Positions 31,805 through 39,501 of a stretch of 64,000 nucleotides of DNA are shown one piece after another; the stretch's first letter is position 1; every line of letters starts with the position of its first letter. The stretch comes from Ruminococcaceae bacterium UBA1734. GTDB taxonomy: Bacteria; Bacillota; Clostridia; Oscillospirales; Acutalibacteraceae. The translations under genes and the position numbers were made by a program. The stretch lies in the NCBI GenBank assembly GCA_002315765.1, contig DCIE01000028.1, forward strand, positions 1-64,000. Reading direction: 5' to 3'. Under the pieces are notes generated by a model. The model searched no databases and was not told where the DNA came from. It saw only the letters and a program-made list of their open reading frames with translations.

Positions 31805-31872
31805 ATATATTATTTGTTATTCATAATGGGTAGTATGCGCATTTGATATATACGAACGGAGGGAACTGCTAC

Positions 31873-32532
31873 TTGGATTGGGATGCGATTGTCAGATATA
31901 TTCCTTTATATAAAGATGCCGCTGTTCTAACGGTTAAACTTGGCGTTTTAGGTATTGTGTTTTCCGTTATAGTAGGTCTTGTTTGTGCCGTAATTCAATA
32001 TCAAAAAATTCCTGTTTTATCCCAAATTATCAGCATATACATAGAAATAAGCCGAAATACACCTTTGCTTGTTCAGCTTTTCTTTTTTTATTACGCTTTG
32101 CCCAAGGTGGGATTTAAAATCGACCCACAAACCTGCGGAGTTTTCGGATTGACCTTTTTAGGCGGAAGTTATATGTCGGAATCTTTCCGAAGCGGATTTG
32201 AAGCTATTGAAAAGGTGCAGATTGAAAGTTCTCTGAGTCTCGGAATGAAGCCTTTACAGATTATAAGGTATATTATTGTTCCGCAGGCTGTTTGTATAAG
32301 TTTTCCTTCTCTACTTGCAAATGTCATTTTTTTGCTGAAAGAAACAAGCGTATTCAGTACGGTAAGTCTTATGGATTTGATGTTTACCGCAAAGGACCTT
32401 ATAGGAACCGAGTCCAAAACTATTGAGTGCTTATCCCTGCTTGTGGTATTTTATGCTCTTATTCTCGTTCCCGTTTGCATACTGGGAAGCTTGCTTGAAA
32501 GGAGGCTTCGCCGTGCCGGATATGGGTCTTGA
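31873..32532 (+). CDS. Amino-acid ABC transporter permease (first)
   Basis: TTG at 31873 has GGAGGG 9 nt upstream; an upstream TTG at 31843 would include the ribosome-binding site. The 219-residue, five-helix His/Glu/Gln-type permease contains ISRNTPLLVQLFFFYYALPK and the coupling motif QIESSLSLGMKPLQIIRYII. It pairs with the second permease as a heterodimer. Confidence 0.88.
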   Translation: MDWDAIVRYIPLYKDAAVLTVKLGVLGIVFSVIVGLVCAVIQYQKIPVLSQIISIYIEISRNTPLLVQLFFFYYALPKVGFKIDPQTCGVFGLTFLGGSYMSESFRSGFEAIEKVQIESSLSLGMKPLQIIRYIIVPQAVCISFPSLLANVIFLLKETSVFSTVSLMDLMFTAKDLIGTESKTIECLSLLVVFYALILVPVCILGSLLERRLRRAGYGS

Positions 32533-33187
32533 AGTGATTTTTAAGGGTTCTAACTTAATTCGTCTTTTAGAGGGCTTGTGGATTGCACTTAGAATAAGCC
32601 TTATTTCGGTGGGAATCAGTATTCCATTAGGACTGATTGTAGGAACTCTTATGACCTTTAAAAACAAACTGTTAAAGGGTGTTTTTAAAATTTATTTGGA
32701 TATAATTCGTGTTATGCCGCAGCTTGTTTTGTTGTTTATTGTTTATTTCGGGACATCAAGAACGCTGGGAATTAACATTTCAGGTGAAATAGCCTCAATT
32801 ATTGTGTTTGTTTTTTGGGGGACCGCCGAAATGGGCGACCTTGTGAGAGGAGCTATGATTTCCATACCCAAGCATCAATACGAATCTGCCGAATCTTTAG
32901 GTTTAACAAAACCTCAGGTGTATTATTACATAATAATACCTCAAACCGTAAGACGGCTTATTCCGCTTTCAATTAATCTAATAACCCGTATGATTAAAAC
33001 AACATCTCTTGTATTAATGATTGGTGTGGTTGAGGTCTTAAAAGTTGCAGGTCAAATAATCGAAGCAAACCGTGATACAAGTCCTAATGCCGCATTTGGT
33101 ATTTATTTGTTTGTTTTTGTTCTGTATTTCCTTGCTTGCTGGCCGATAAGCCTTTTATCCAGATATTTAGAAAAGAGATGGAGGTAG
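32513..33187 (+). CDS. Amino-acid ABC transporter permease (second)
   Basis: GTG at 32513 has AAGGAGG 7 nt upstream and overlaps the first permease by 20 nt; the longer frame to 32423 is only a read-through of the overlap. The 224-residue protein has the typical LDIIRVMPQLVLLFIVYFGT and HQYESAESLGLTKPQVYYYI. It forms the heterodimeric channel of importer 2. Confidence 0.88.
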   Translation: MPDMGLEVIFKGSNLIRLLEGLWIALRISLISVGISIPLGLIVGTLMTFKNKLLKGVFKIYLDIIRVMPQLVLLFIVYFGTSRTLGINISGEIASIIVFVFWGTAEMGDLVRGAMISIPKHQYESAESLGLTKPQVYYYIIIPQTVRRLIPLSINLITRMIKTTSLVLMIGVVEVLKVAGQIIEANRDTSPNAAFGIYLFVFVLYFLACWPISLLSRYLEKRWR

Positions 33188-33192
33188 AATAA

Positions 33193-33954
33193 ATGGCTGA
33201 AAAGATACTTAGAATTGAAAACTTAATAAAAAAATACAGCGGTGTTACAAAACTTCACGATATAAATTTGTCAGTGGAAAAGGGAGAAGTTGTTGTTATT
33301 CTCGGTCCCAGCGGTTGCGGAAAAAGCACCCTGCTTAGATGTATAAATGCTCTTGAGCCAGTTCACGGCGGAAAAATATTTATTGATGATGATGAAATTA
33401 CCGCAAAGAATGCACCTTTATCTTTGCTTCGCCAAAGAATAGGAATGGTTTTTCAAAGCTATGACCTGTTTTCTCACCTTTCGGTTTTAGACAATATAAT
33501 TTTAGCACCCTTAAAGGTTCAAAAGAGAAATAAAAAGGAAGTAACCGAAGAAGCCCTTAAATGGTTAGAACGCGTGGGACTTGGAGGAAAAGCTCACAAG
33601 TATCCGAGACAGTTGTCGGGCGGCGAAAAACAGCGTGTTGCCATAGTTCGCACCCTTTGTATGCACCCGGAGGTTCTTTTACTTGATGAGATTACTGCCG
33701 CTTTGGACCCGGAAATGGTACACGAAGTATTAAATGTTGTTCTCGACCTTTCTAAAGATGATACCACAATGTTAATCGTAACCCACGAAATGCGATTTGC
33801 CCGTGCTATCGCCGATAGAATTGTCTTTTTGGTTGAAGGAAAAATCGAAGAAATATCTCCGCCGGAGGTATTTTTCACCACTCCGAAAACCGAAAGAGCA
33901 AAGCAGTTCTTGGAATCCTTTGAATATGAGGATGTAAAAAAAGAAAAAGCATAA
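33193..33954 (+). CDS. Amino-acid ABC transporter ATP-binding protein
   Basis: The 253-residue protein has Walker A GPSGCGKST, Q-loop QSYDLF, signature LSGGEKQR, Walker B VLLLDEITAALDPE and VTHEMRFA. In Walker B the usual DEPTSALD reads DEITAALD, a mild variant. It energises importer 2, whose genes are ordered permease-permease-ATPase-binding protein, different from importer 1. Confidence 0.92.
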   Translation: MAEKILRIENLIKKYSGVTKLHDINLSVEKGEVVVILGPSGCGKSTLLRCINALEPVHGGKIFIDDDEITAKNAPLSLLRQRIGMVFQSYDLFSHLSVLDNIILAPLKVQKRNKKEVTEEALKWLERVGLGGKAHKYPRQLSGGEKQRVAIVRTLCMHPEVLLLDEITAALDPEMVHEVLNVVLDLSKDDTTMLIVTHEMRFARAIADRIVFLVEGKIEEISPPEVFFTTPKTERAKQFLESFEYEDVKKEKA

Positions 33955-33978
33955 AATTAATTTGAACGGAGAATCATT

Positions 33979-34818
33979 ATGAAAACTAAGAAAATCCTTG
34001 CCTTACTTTTAACCCTTATTATTACCCTGCTTTCAATTTGCGGCTGCTCGGGAAAAAGCAGTTTCAGAACACTGGAGGATATTAAGTCCTCAGGTGTTAT
34101 CAAAATCGGTGTTTTCTCGGATAAGAGTCCTTTCGGATTTGTGGATGAAAACGGCGAATATCAAGGCTATGATATTTATTTTGCCAACCGACTCGCAAAG
34201 GATTTGGGAGTTAAAGCCGAATTTGTTTCAACCGAAGCTGCTAACCGTGTTGAGTATTTGCAAACAGGTAAGGTTGACCTTATTCTTGCAAACTTCACCG
34301 TAACCGATGAAAGAAAAGAAGAGGTTGATTTTTGTCTGCCGTATATGAAGGTTTCCTTGGGCGTTATTTCCCATAGCGACAATGTTGTTAAATCTCTTGA
34401 TAATTGGAATAAGGATAAGAGTATAATTGTAATTTCTGGTACAACCGCCGAAACATATTTGATGAAAAATTATCCCGACATTCCGTTGCAAAAGTTTGAT
34501 TCATACGCAAATGCAAAGAACGAAATGGAAAAAACAGACGGACAGTCAATCGCCTGGGCAAATGATAATACAGAGGTTATTGCTTTTGAAAAGCAAAATA
34601 AGGGCTATACCGTAGGTATTCCCACATTAGGCAACCCCGATACTATTGCACCTGCCGTTACAAAGGGCAACACCACACTGTTAGATTGGATTAATTCCGA
34701 TATTGAAGCATTGGGAAATGAAAACTTCTTCCATAAGGATTACGAAGAAACACTTATCGATATTTACGGTGCCGACTATGAGGAATCACTTGTAATAGAA
34801 GGCGGAAAAACAGAATAA
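33979..34818 (+). CDS. Amino-acid ABC transporter substrate-binding lipoprotein
   Basis: The 279-residue protein has an N-terminal lipoprotein signal ending LLSICGCSGK (modified Cys likely the second). The SBP family 3 fold includes IKIGVFSDKSPFGFVDENGE, DIYFANRLAKDLGV, and LQTGKVDLILANFTVTDERK, close to the glutamate/aspartate/cystine binding class. It is last in the operon and is followed by a strong terminator. Confidence 0.9.
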   Translation: MKTKKILALLLTLIITLLSICGCSGKSSFRTLEDIKSSGVIKIGVFSDKSPFGFVDENGEYQGYDIYFANRLAKDLGVKAEFVSTEAANRVEYLQTGKVDLILANFTVTDERKEEVDFCLPYMKVSLGVISHSDNVVKSLDNWNKDKSIIVISGTTAETYLMKNYPDIPLQKFDSYANAKNEMEKTDGQSIAWANDNTEVIAFEKQNKGYTVGIPTLGNPDTIAPAVTKGNTTLLDWINSDIEALGNENFFHKDYEETLIDIYGADYEESLVIEGGKTE

Positions 34819-34850
34819 TACTTTTATGTAAACTCCCGTAACAAAAAATC

Positions 34851-34877
34851 CCCCCTATGACGAATAATCATAGGGGG
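34851..34877. terminator. Bidirectional terminator
   Basis: The 10-bp perfect stem CCCCCTATGA/TCATAGGGGG has a 7-nt loop. On the plus strand T-rich ATTTTT follows after ACCG; on the minus strand GATTTTTTG follows directly. It serves ABC operon 2 and the convergent SOS-type gene. Confidence 0.85.
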
Positions 34878-34944
34878 ACCGATTTTTATGGAATAAAAAG
34901 GTAAAGGGCTAAAATATTGACAAAAAGACAATAATATTATAAAA

Positions 34945-35133
34945 TTATTCTTGAAAATTAACTTTAATTATGTTGCCTGATTTTGCTTTGGCGACCTTGA
35001 GTTTGCGACGCTTAAAATTAGAAAACAATGTTTCCTCAATGGCTGCAAATTTATCCTCGTGGAAAACAGCCCAAAGAGTGAATGTTACTAAAGCAATTTC
35101 AAAAACCGTTCTTAAAAAATCTGTAAAGCTCAT
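34945..35133 (-). CDS. Small single-pass membrane protein under LexA-type control
   Basis: The 62-residue protein has GGAGG 6 nt before ATG. An N-terminal membrane segment covers about residues 8-25 (TVFEIALVTFTLWAVF). A basic cytoplasmic tail follows (FKRRKLKVAKAKSGNIIKVN). It stands alone with its own perfect promoter and a perfect LexA box in the 5' leader. SOS-induced small membrane proteins such as SidA and YneA block cell division. This protein has the same size class and wiring but no sequence likeness that I can recognise. Function is inferred only from regulation and topology. Confidence 0.72.
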   Translation of the reverse strand: MSFTDFLRTVFEIALVTFTLWAVFHEDKFAAIEETLFSNFKRRKLKVAKAKSGNIIKVNFQE

Positions 35134-35145
35134 AATTACCTCCGC

Positions 35146-35159
35146 CGAACATCTGTTCG
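35146..35159 (-). promoter_or_regulatory. LexA (SOS) box of the small membrane protein gene
   Basis: CGAAC-AGAT-GTTCG on the coding strand, the perfect Gram-positive LexA consensus CGAAC-N4-GTTCG, located just downstream of the predicted transcription start and before the ribosome-binding site. Confidence 0.85.
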
Positions 35160-35172
35160 TTTCTGTGATTTT

Positions 35173-35201
35173 ATTATAACAATCAGGTCTTAGTTTGTCA
35201 A
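35173..35201 (-). promoter_or_regulatory. Promoter of the LexA-boxed membrane protein gene
   Basis: On the minus strand, TTGACA (35201-35196), 17-bp spacer, TATAAT (35178-35173): perfect consensus, so strong when not repressed. Confidence 0.8.
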
Positions 35202-35285
35202 GACCTTTTTTCTGATTTTAATTATACGCCTATATGTGTCCGAAAATCGGGACAGTGATAATAATTTTGAAAGCAAGGTGATGGT

Positions 35286-36389
35286 ATGCGATTTCTCATA
35301 CTTTCCTGTAATACCGGAGAGGGGCACAACTCCGCCGGCAAAGCCATAAAAGAATACTTTGAAAATATGGGTAATACCTGCGATATTATGGATGCGCTTT
35401 CATTTTGGTCCAAGGAAAGTTCGAAAATAATAAGCAAAGGTCATATTTTTGTATATAGAAATTTACCGAAGCTTTTCGGTATATCCTATCGCTTTGAGGA
35501 AAATCACCCTCCCAAAGAGGGGGATGTATCCCTTATGTACGAAATCGTAACGGTAGGTTGCGATAAGCTGTATAAGTTTTTAGAAAAAGAAAAATACGAC
35601 GGAGTAATATGTGTTCATGTTTTTTCGGGTATGATGATGGCGAAAATACGAAAAGATAAGAAGTTTTTTGTTCCCACATATTTTGTTGCCACCGATTATA
35701 CCTGCAGTCCGGGTGTTTCGGAGATTGACTGCGATTTGTATTTTATTCCGCATAAGGACCTGATTGACGAATTTGTTTCCTGCGGTGTAAAAAGAGAAAA
35801 GATTGTTCCTTCGGGAATTCCCGTAAAGCAAATGTTTTATAATAGGATTTCCAAAGAAGAAGCCAAGAGAAAACTGAAAATTTCCGAAGACGAAAGGGTT
35901 ATACTGCTTTCCTGCGGAAGTATGGGTTGCGGACCTATTAAAGAATTAACCGAAGATTTGCCTCTTGTTTTATCCGAAAATGTAAGACTTGTGGTGGTTT
36001 GCGGTAGCAATCGGAGACTTTATACATCCTTATATAAAAAAGGCATACCGAAAAATTTGACGGTTTTGGGATTTACCACAAGAATGTCTTTATATATGGA
36101 TGCGGCGGATGTTATTCTTACAAAACCCGGCGGTTTAAGTTCGACCGAAGGTGCCGTAAAACATAAACCTATGATATTTATTGATGCCGTACCCGGTTGC
36201 GAAACAAGAAATCTAAACTTTTTTGTATTCAGAGATTATGCCGCAACAAGGCAAACTCCCGAGGATTTAATTGCCCTTACCTGTAATTGTATGCTTGTAC
36301 CCGAAAAATTAGAAGAAATATCAAAAAATATAGCAAAAGACTTTTCTTTTAATGCGGCGCAAATAATATATGAAAAAATTGTTAAATAA
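35286..36389 (+). CDS. Processive diacylglycerol glycosyltransferase (UgtP/MGDG synthase-like)
   Basis: The 367-residue GT28-type enzyme has the MGDG-synthase N-terminal signature FLILSCNTGEGHNSAGKAIK, the middle VPTYFVATDYTCSPGVSEID and the nucleotide-sugar site LTKPGGLSSTEGAVKHKPMI. Members transfer glucose or galactose to diacylglycerol to make glycolipids and lipoteichoic acid anchors at the membrane. AAGGTGATGGT precedes ATG. It is directly upstream of the ribosomal/secretion operon but the latter has its own promoter. Confidence 0.9.
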   Translation: MRFLILSCNTGEGHNSAGKAIKEYFENMGNTCDIMDALSFWSKESSKIISKGHIFVYRNLPKLFGISYRFEENHPPKEGDVSLMYEIVTVGCDKLYKFLEKEKYDGVICVHVFSGMMMAKIRKDKKFFVPTYFVATDYTCSPGVSEIDCDLYFIPHKDLIDEFVSCGVKREKIVPSGIPVKQMFYNRISKEEAKRKLKISEDERVILLSCGSMGCGPIKELTEDLPLVLSENVRLVVVCGSNRRLYTSLYKKGIPKNLTVLGFTTRMSLYMDAADVILTKPGGLSSTEGAVKHKPMIFIDAVPGCETRNLNFFVFRDYAATRQTPEDLIALTCNCMLVPEKLEEISKNIAKDFSFNAAQIIYEKIVK

Positions 36390-36402
36390 TAGGAAAAAAT
36401 GC

Positions 36403-36431
36403 TTGACCTTTCGGGATGTACATGGTATAAT
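36403..36431 (+). promoter_or_regulatory. Promoter of rpmG-secE-nusG
   Basis: TTGACC (36403-36408), 17-bp spacer, TATAAT (36426-36431). The predicted transcript has a leader of about 195 nt. Confidence 0.75.
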
Positions 36432-36437
36432 TGTACT

Positions 36438-36632
36438 ACCTCTGAAAGGTTCTTTTTTTTTGTAAAGAAGTTCCGATTTGTGCGAATAACAGTATGTTGT
36501 ACTGTGCTTTCCCGATTGATACAATATGTAGAAATCGAGGTACAAATGCCGTTTTCTTGCAGAGGGAGGCGTTTACTTTAGTCGCGGGTGCGACAAAGCA
36601 AAAAATATTTCCGTAAACCGGGAGGTGCCGTT
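36438..36632 (+). promoter_or_regulatory. Structured untranslated leader of rpmG-secE-nusG
   Basis: About 195 nt with no convincing gene. GTTTAC (36570s) can pair with GTAAAC (36610s), enclosing the hairpin TCGC-GGGT-GCGA; CGATT/AATCG can pair further upstream. The sequence GGGAGG occurs twice, before and after that fold. This looks like a regulatory leader, but I cannot match it to a known ribosomal-protein leader family. Confidence 0.4.
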
Positions 36633-36782
36633 ATGAGAGTTAAAATTACCCTCGCTTGCTCAGAGTGCAAGCAACGCAACTACAACACAATGAAAAACAA
36701 GAAAAACGATCCGGATAGGCTCGAAATGAACAAGTATTGCAGGTTCTGCAGAAAGCACACCTTGCATAAGGAAACTAAATAA
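36633..36782 (+). CDS. rpmG: 50S ribosomal protein L33
   Basis: ATG at 36633 has GGGAGGTGCC upstream. The 49-residue protein MRVKITLACSECKQRNYNTM shows the zinc-binding CxxC pairs (CSEC, CRFC) of the zinc-containing L33 form and a basic C-terminus. It begins the rpmG-secE-nusG-rplK-rplA order conserved in Firmicutes. Confidence 0.96.
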   Translation: MRVKITLACSECKQRNYNTMKNKKNDPDRLEMNKYCRFCRKHTLHKETK

Positions 36783-36794
36783 GGAGACGGTTTT

Positions 36795-37511
36795 ATGAAG
36801 ATATTAAATAAAATTTGTCAAATCCTTTGTATTGTTTTCGGTTTAGCTGCTCTTGCTCTTTTCTTTATGAATTTTGCAACACTTACCGTAAACGGCAAGG
36901 ATGAAACTTTTGTTGGTTCCGTTCTCGCTTTCGGCGGTAGCAAAAAGCTTGTTGATGGAACAGCAGTAACTATCGGCAAATCAGCCGACCTTCTTTTCTG
37001 TTTCTTGCTTACAGCCATCGGCTTTATTATGAGCATTTTTTCTTTCAAGAAAAAGGGACTTAGATATGCAGTTCCCGCATTTTCTTTAGGTTCTGCAATT
37101 TATATGCTCGTAGTAACACTTTCAAATCCTTGGAAGTTTGTTGATGCTCGTATTTTTGCAAATGAAACCGGAGCAGAGTCTGTTGTAACAGATGTACGGT
37201 ACACAATGTTCGTAGCTCTTACCTGTGTGGCATTATTTGTTTTTGCGGCTTTTGCAATTGCATATTTGCTAATTGACGACAGCATTGAAGTTGCTGAGTC
37301 AAAGGGAAACAAAAAGACTATATTCAAGAGAATCGGTCTTTTCTTCCGTGATTACAAGAGTGAAGTTAAGAAGATTGTTTGGCCTTCATTCAAAGATGTT
37401 GCCAAGAATACAGCTATCGTACTTGTTATGTGTTTATTAGTCGGTGCTTTGATTTGGTTGCTTGACTGGGGACTTGGTAGTCTTATCAAGGTTATCCTTA
37501 ATGTTAAGTAA
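36795..37511 (+). CDS. secE: Preprotein translocase subunit SecE with an extra N-terminal membrane domain
   Basis: Residues 179-238 are a standard single-helix SecE: FFRDYKSEVKKIVWPSFKDV, then a hydrophobic segment. The preceding ~178 residues contain four further membrane helices (about 8-28, 66-84, 91-110, 137-160), with an outside loop KDETFVGSVLAFGGSKKLVD. Usual SecE is 60-75 residues in Firmicutes. Position between rpmG and nusG confirms identity. The added domain's role is unknown; no frameshift or second start explains it. Confidence 0.9.
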   Translation: MKILNKICQILCIVFGLAALALFFMNFATLTVNGKDETFVGSVLAFGGSKKLVDGTAVTIGKSADLLFCFLLTAIGFIMSIFSFKKKGLRYAVPAFSLGSAIYMLVVTLSNPWKFVDARIFANETGAESVVTDVRYTMFVALTCVALFVFAAFAIAYLLIDDSIEVAESKGNKKTIFKRIGLFFRDYKSEVKKIVWPSFKDVAKNTAIVLVMCLLVGALIWLLDWGLGSLIKVILNVK

Positions 37512-37525
37512 TCGGAGGTAGTAAA

Positions 37526-38053
37526 ATGCCCGAAAATGTTGAAGCAAAGTGGTATGTAGTTCATACTTATTCCGGCTATGAAAACAAGGTTGCCAACGAC
37601 CTTGCAACAATGGTCGAAAGTCGCGGTATGCAGGATTTGATTCAGGATATTAAAATTCCTACCGAAACTGTTACCGAGATTACCGATGATAAAACCCGTG
37701 AGGTAGAGAGAAAAATCTTCCCCGGATATGTACTCATCAAAATGATTGTTACCAATGACAGTTGGTATGTTGTCCGCAATATCAGAGGATGTACCGGCTT
37801 CGTAGGTCCAGCATCAAAACCGGTTCCGCTATCGGATAGTGAAGTTGCAGCTTTAGGCGTTGAAAAGCACAGCGTTCAGGTAGGCTACAATGTTGACGAT
37901 AATGTTAAGATTATCAGCGGACCCCTTGAAGGATACAGCGGCAAAGTTAAGTCAGTTGATACTGCTAACAACAATGTTTGCGTAATCCTTTCCATGTTCG
38001 GAAGAGAAACACCGGTTGAGCTTGAACTTGACCAGATTTCTTTAGACGACTGA
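37526..38053 (+). CDS. nusG: Transcription termination/antitermination protein NusG
   Basis: The 175-residue protein begins KWYVVHTYSGYENKVANDLA, has FPGYVLIKM and RGCTGFVGP, and a C-terminal KOW domain VKIISGPLEGYSGKVKSVDT. It binds RNA polymerase and couples transcription to translation. CGGAGG precedes ATG. A 187-nt leader for rplK follows. Confidence 0.97.
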   Translation: MPENVEAKWYVVHTYSGYENKVANDLATMVESRGMQDLIQDIKIPTETVTEITDDKTREVERKIFPGYVLIKMIVTNDSWYVVRNIRGCTGFVGPASKPVPLSDSEVAALGVEKHSVQVGYNVDDNVKIISGPLEGYSGKVKSVDTANNNVCVILSMFGRETPVELELDQISLDD

Positions 38054-38149
38054 TTATTAATTGTTAATACGCAGAAATGCTTATTAACTCCGGCATATAG
38101 GTTCTTATAGTTAGGTTGACCGGCTATAAGGTGAGCGCTTATATGTCAC

Positions 38150-38220
38150 GGTGGGAGGAATGGAATAAGACCGTTCCGCCAAGTGTTGGATATAAATATC
38201 CAAGAAAACACGGTTACCAC
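38150..38220 (+). promoter_or_regulatory. L1-binding-site mimic in rplK-rplA leader
   Basis: GGTGGGAGG (38150-38158) and TTACCAC (38214-38220) bracket an internal fold (TTGGATA/TATCCAA hairpin). The same GGUGGGAGG ... UACCACC arrangement forms the L1 stalk of 23S rRNA. Ribosomal protein L1 is known to repress its own operon by binding such mRNA mimics. Here the site ends about 20 nt before the rplK start. Confidence 0.75.
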
Positions 38221-38240
38221 GAATTTTGGAGGTGCTTTAA

Positions 38241-38666
38241 ATGGCTCAGAAAATTACAGGTTACATTAAATTGCAGATTCCTGCAGGTAAAGCAACACCT
38301 GCTCCCCCTGTTGGTCCTGCTCTTGGTCAGTACGGCGTTAACATTATGGAATTTACCAAAGCGTTTAACGAAAAGACCAAAAACGATGCCGGTTTATTAA
38401 TTCCGGTTGTTATTACGGTTTATGCAGACCGTTCTTTCACTTTCATTACAAAGACTCCACCTGCTGCTGTTCTTATTAAGAAGGCTTGTGGAATCGAATC
38501 CGCTTCAGGCACACCTAACAAAACAAAGGTTGCCAAGATTACAAGCGAACAAATTAGAAAAATCGCAGAAACAAAGATGCCCGACCTTAACGCAGCTTCT
38601 ATCGAATCAGCTATGAGCATGATTGCCGGAACAGCTCGTTCAATGGGCGTAGAAGTAGTCGATTAA
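38241..38666 (+). CDS. rplK: 50S ribosomal protein L11
   Basis: The 141-residue protein begins AQKITGYIKLQIPAGKATPA, with PPVGPALGQYGVNIMEFTKA, the family hallmark. It forms part of the GTPase-associated centre of the 50S subunit. GGAGG lies 8 nt upstream. Its leader carries an L1 target-like fold. Confidence 0.97.
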   Translation: MAQKITGYIKLQIPAGKATPAPPVGPALGQYGVNIMEFTKAFNEKTKNDAGLLIPVVITVYADRSFTFITKTPPAAVLIKKACGIESASGTPNKTKVAKITSEQIRKIAETKMPDLNAASIESAMSMIAGTARSMGVEVVD

Positions 38667-38719
38667 TTCTCTCTTGTGGGAGGAAAATTCCGATTTGACC
38701 ACTTATTGGGAGGTAAACT

Positions 38720-39415
38720 ATGAAACACGGAAAAAAATATAATGATGGTGTAAAGCTTATTGAAAACGGTAAGTTTTACGATGTAAACGAAGCAGTTGAG
38801 GTTGCTGTAAAGACCGGTACTGCAAAATTTGATGAAACAGTTGAAATCCATGTTCGTTTGGGTGTTGACTCTCGCCACGCTGACCAGCAGGTTAGAGGCG
38901 CTGTTGTTCTTCCGAACGGTACAGGTAAGACTGTAAGAACCCTTGTTTTCGCTAAAGGCGACAAGGCTGATGCTGCAAAAGAGGCAGGTTCTGATTTTGT
39001 TGGAGCTGAAGAGCTTGTTACAAAGATTCAGAACGAAAACTGGCTTGACTTTGATGTTGTTATTGCTTCACCTGATATGATGGGTGTTGTAGGTCGTTTA
39101 GGTAAGGTTTTAGGTCCTCGTGGTTTAATGCCGACACCTAAGGCAGGTACCGTTACTCCTGATGTTGCCAAGGCTGTTACCGAAGCAAAAGCAGGTAAGA
39201 TTGAGTACCGTCTTGACAAGACAAACATTATCCACTGCCCAATCGGTAAGGTATCTTTCGGAGCAGAAAAGCTTCAGGAAAACTTTGATACCCTTATGAA
39301 TGCTATTGTTAAGGCAAAACCTGCCGCAACAAAGGGACAGTATATCAAGTCTTGCACCATCGCAACTACTATGGGCCCCGGAATTAAACTTAATGTTTCT
39401 AAGTTCGGCGCTTAA
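38720..39415 (+). CDS. rplA: 50S ribosomal protein L1
   Basis: The 231-residue protein contains VHVRLGVDSRH and the signature LGKVLGPRGLMPTPKAGTVT. It forms the L1 stalk and likely represses the rplK-rplA mRNA. A terminator follows; rplJ and rplL, often next, are not in this window. Confidence 0.97.
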   Translation: MKHGKKYNDGVKLIENGKFYDVNEAVEVAVKTGTAKFDETVEIHVRLGVDSRHADQQVRGAVVLPNGTGKTVRTLVFAKGDKADAAKEAGSDFVGAEELVTKIQNENWLDFDVVIASPDMMGVVGRLGKVLGPRGLMPTPKAGTVTPDVAKAVTEAKAGKIEYRLDKTNIIHCPIGKVSFGAEKLQENFDTLMNAIVKAKPAATKGQYIKSCTIATTMGPGIKLNVSKFGA

Positions 39416-39439
39416 TTTCAGTTGATTTTAAAAAATTAT

Positions 39440-39465
39440 TCCCTATACCTTTTTCGGTATAGGGA
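39440..39465 (+). terminator. Terminator after rplA
   Basis: The 10-bp stem TCCCTATACC/GGTATAGGGA is followed by GTTTTTTG. Confidence 0.88.
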
Positions 39466-39501
39466 GTTTTTTGTTATAGAATATAGGAAAAATCAAAATG
39501 A

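Noticed and set aside
36399..36581. 60-codon plus-strand frame before rpmG
   Set aside because: It overlaps the promoter of rpmG, has no ribosome-binding site and Cys/Phe-rich composition of random type; better read as leader RNA.
38116..38400. 94-codon plus-strand frame before and into rplK
   Set aside because: It runs through the L1 leader and rplK in another frame without a ribosome-binding site.
39416..39501. Expectation that rplJ-rplL follow rplA
   Set aside because: A clear terminator follows rplA and the next gene is a convergent dehydrogenase; absence here is not a defect, since these genes can lie elsewhere.
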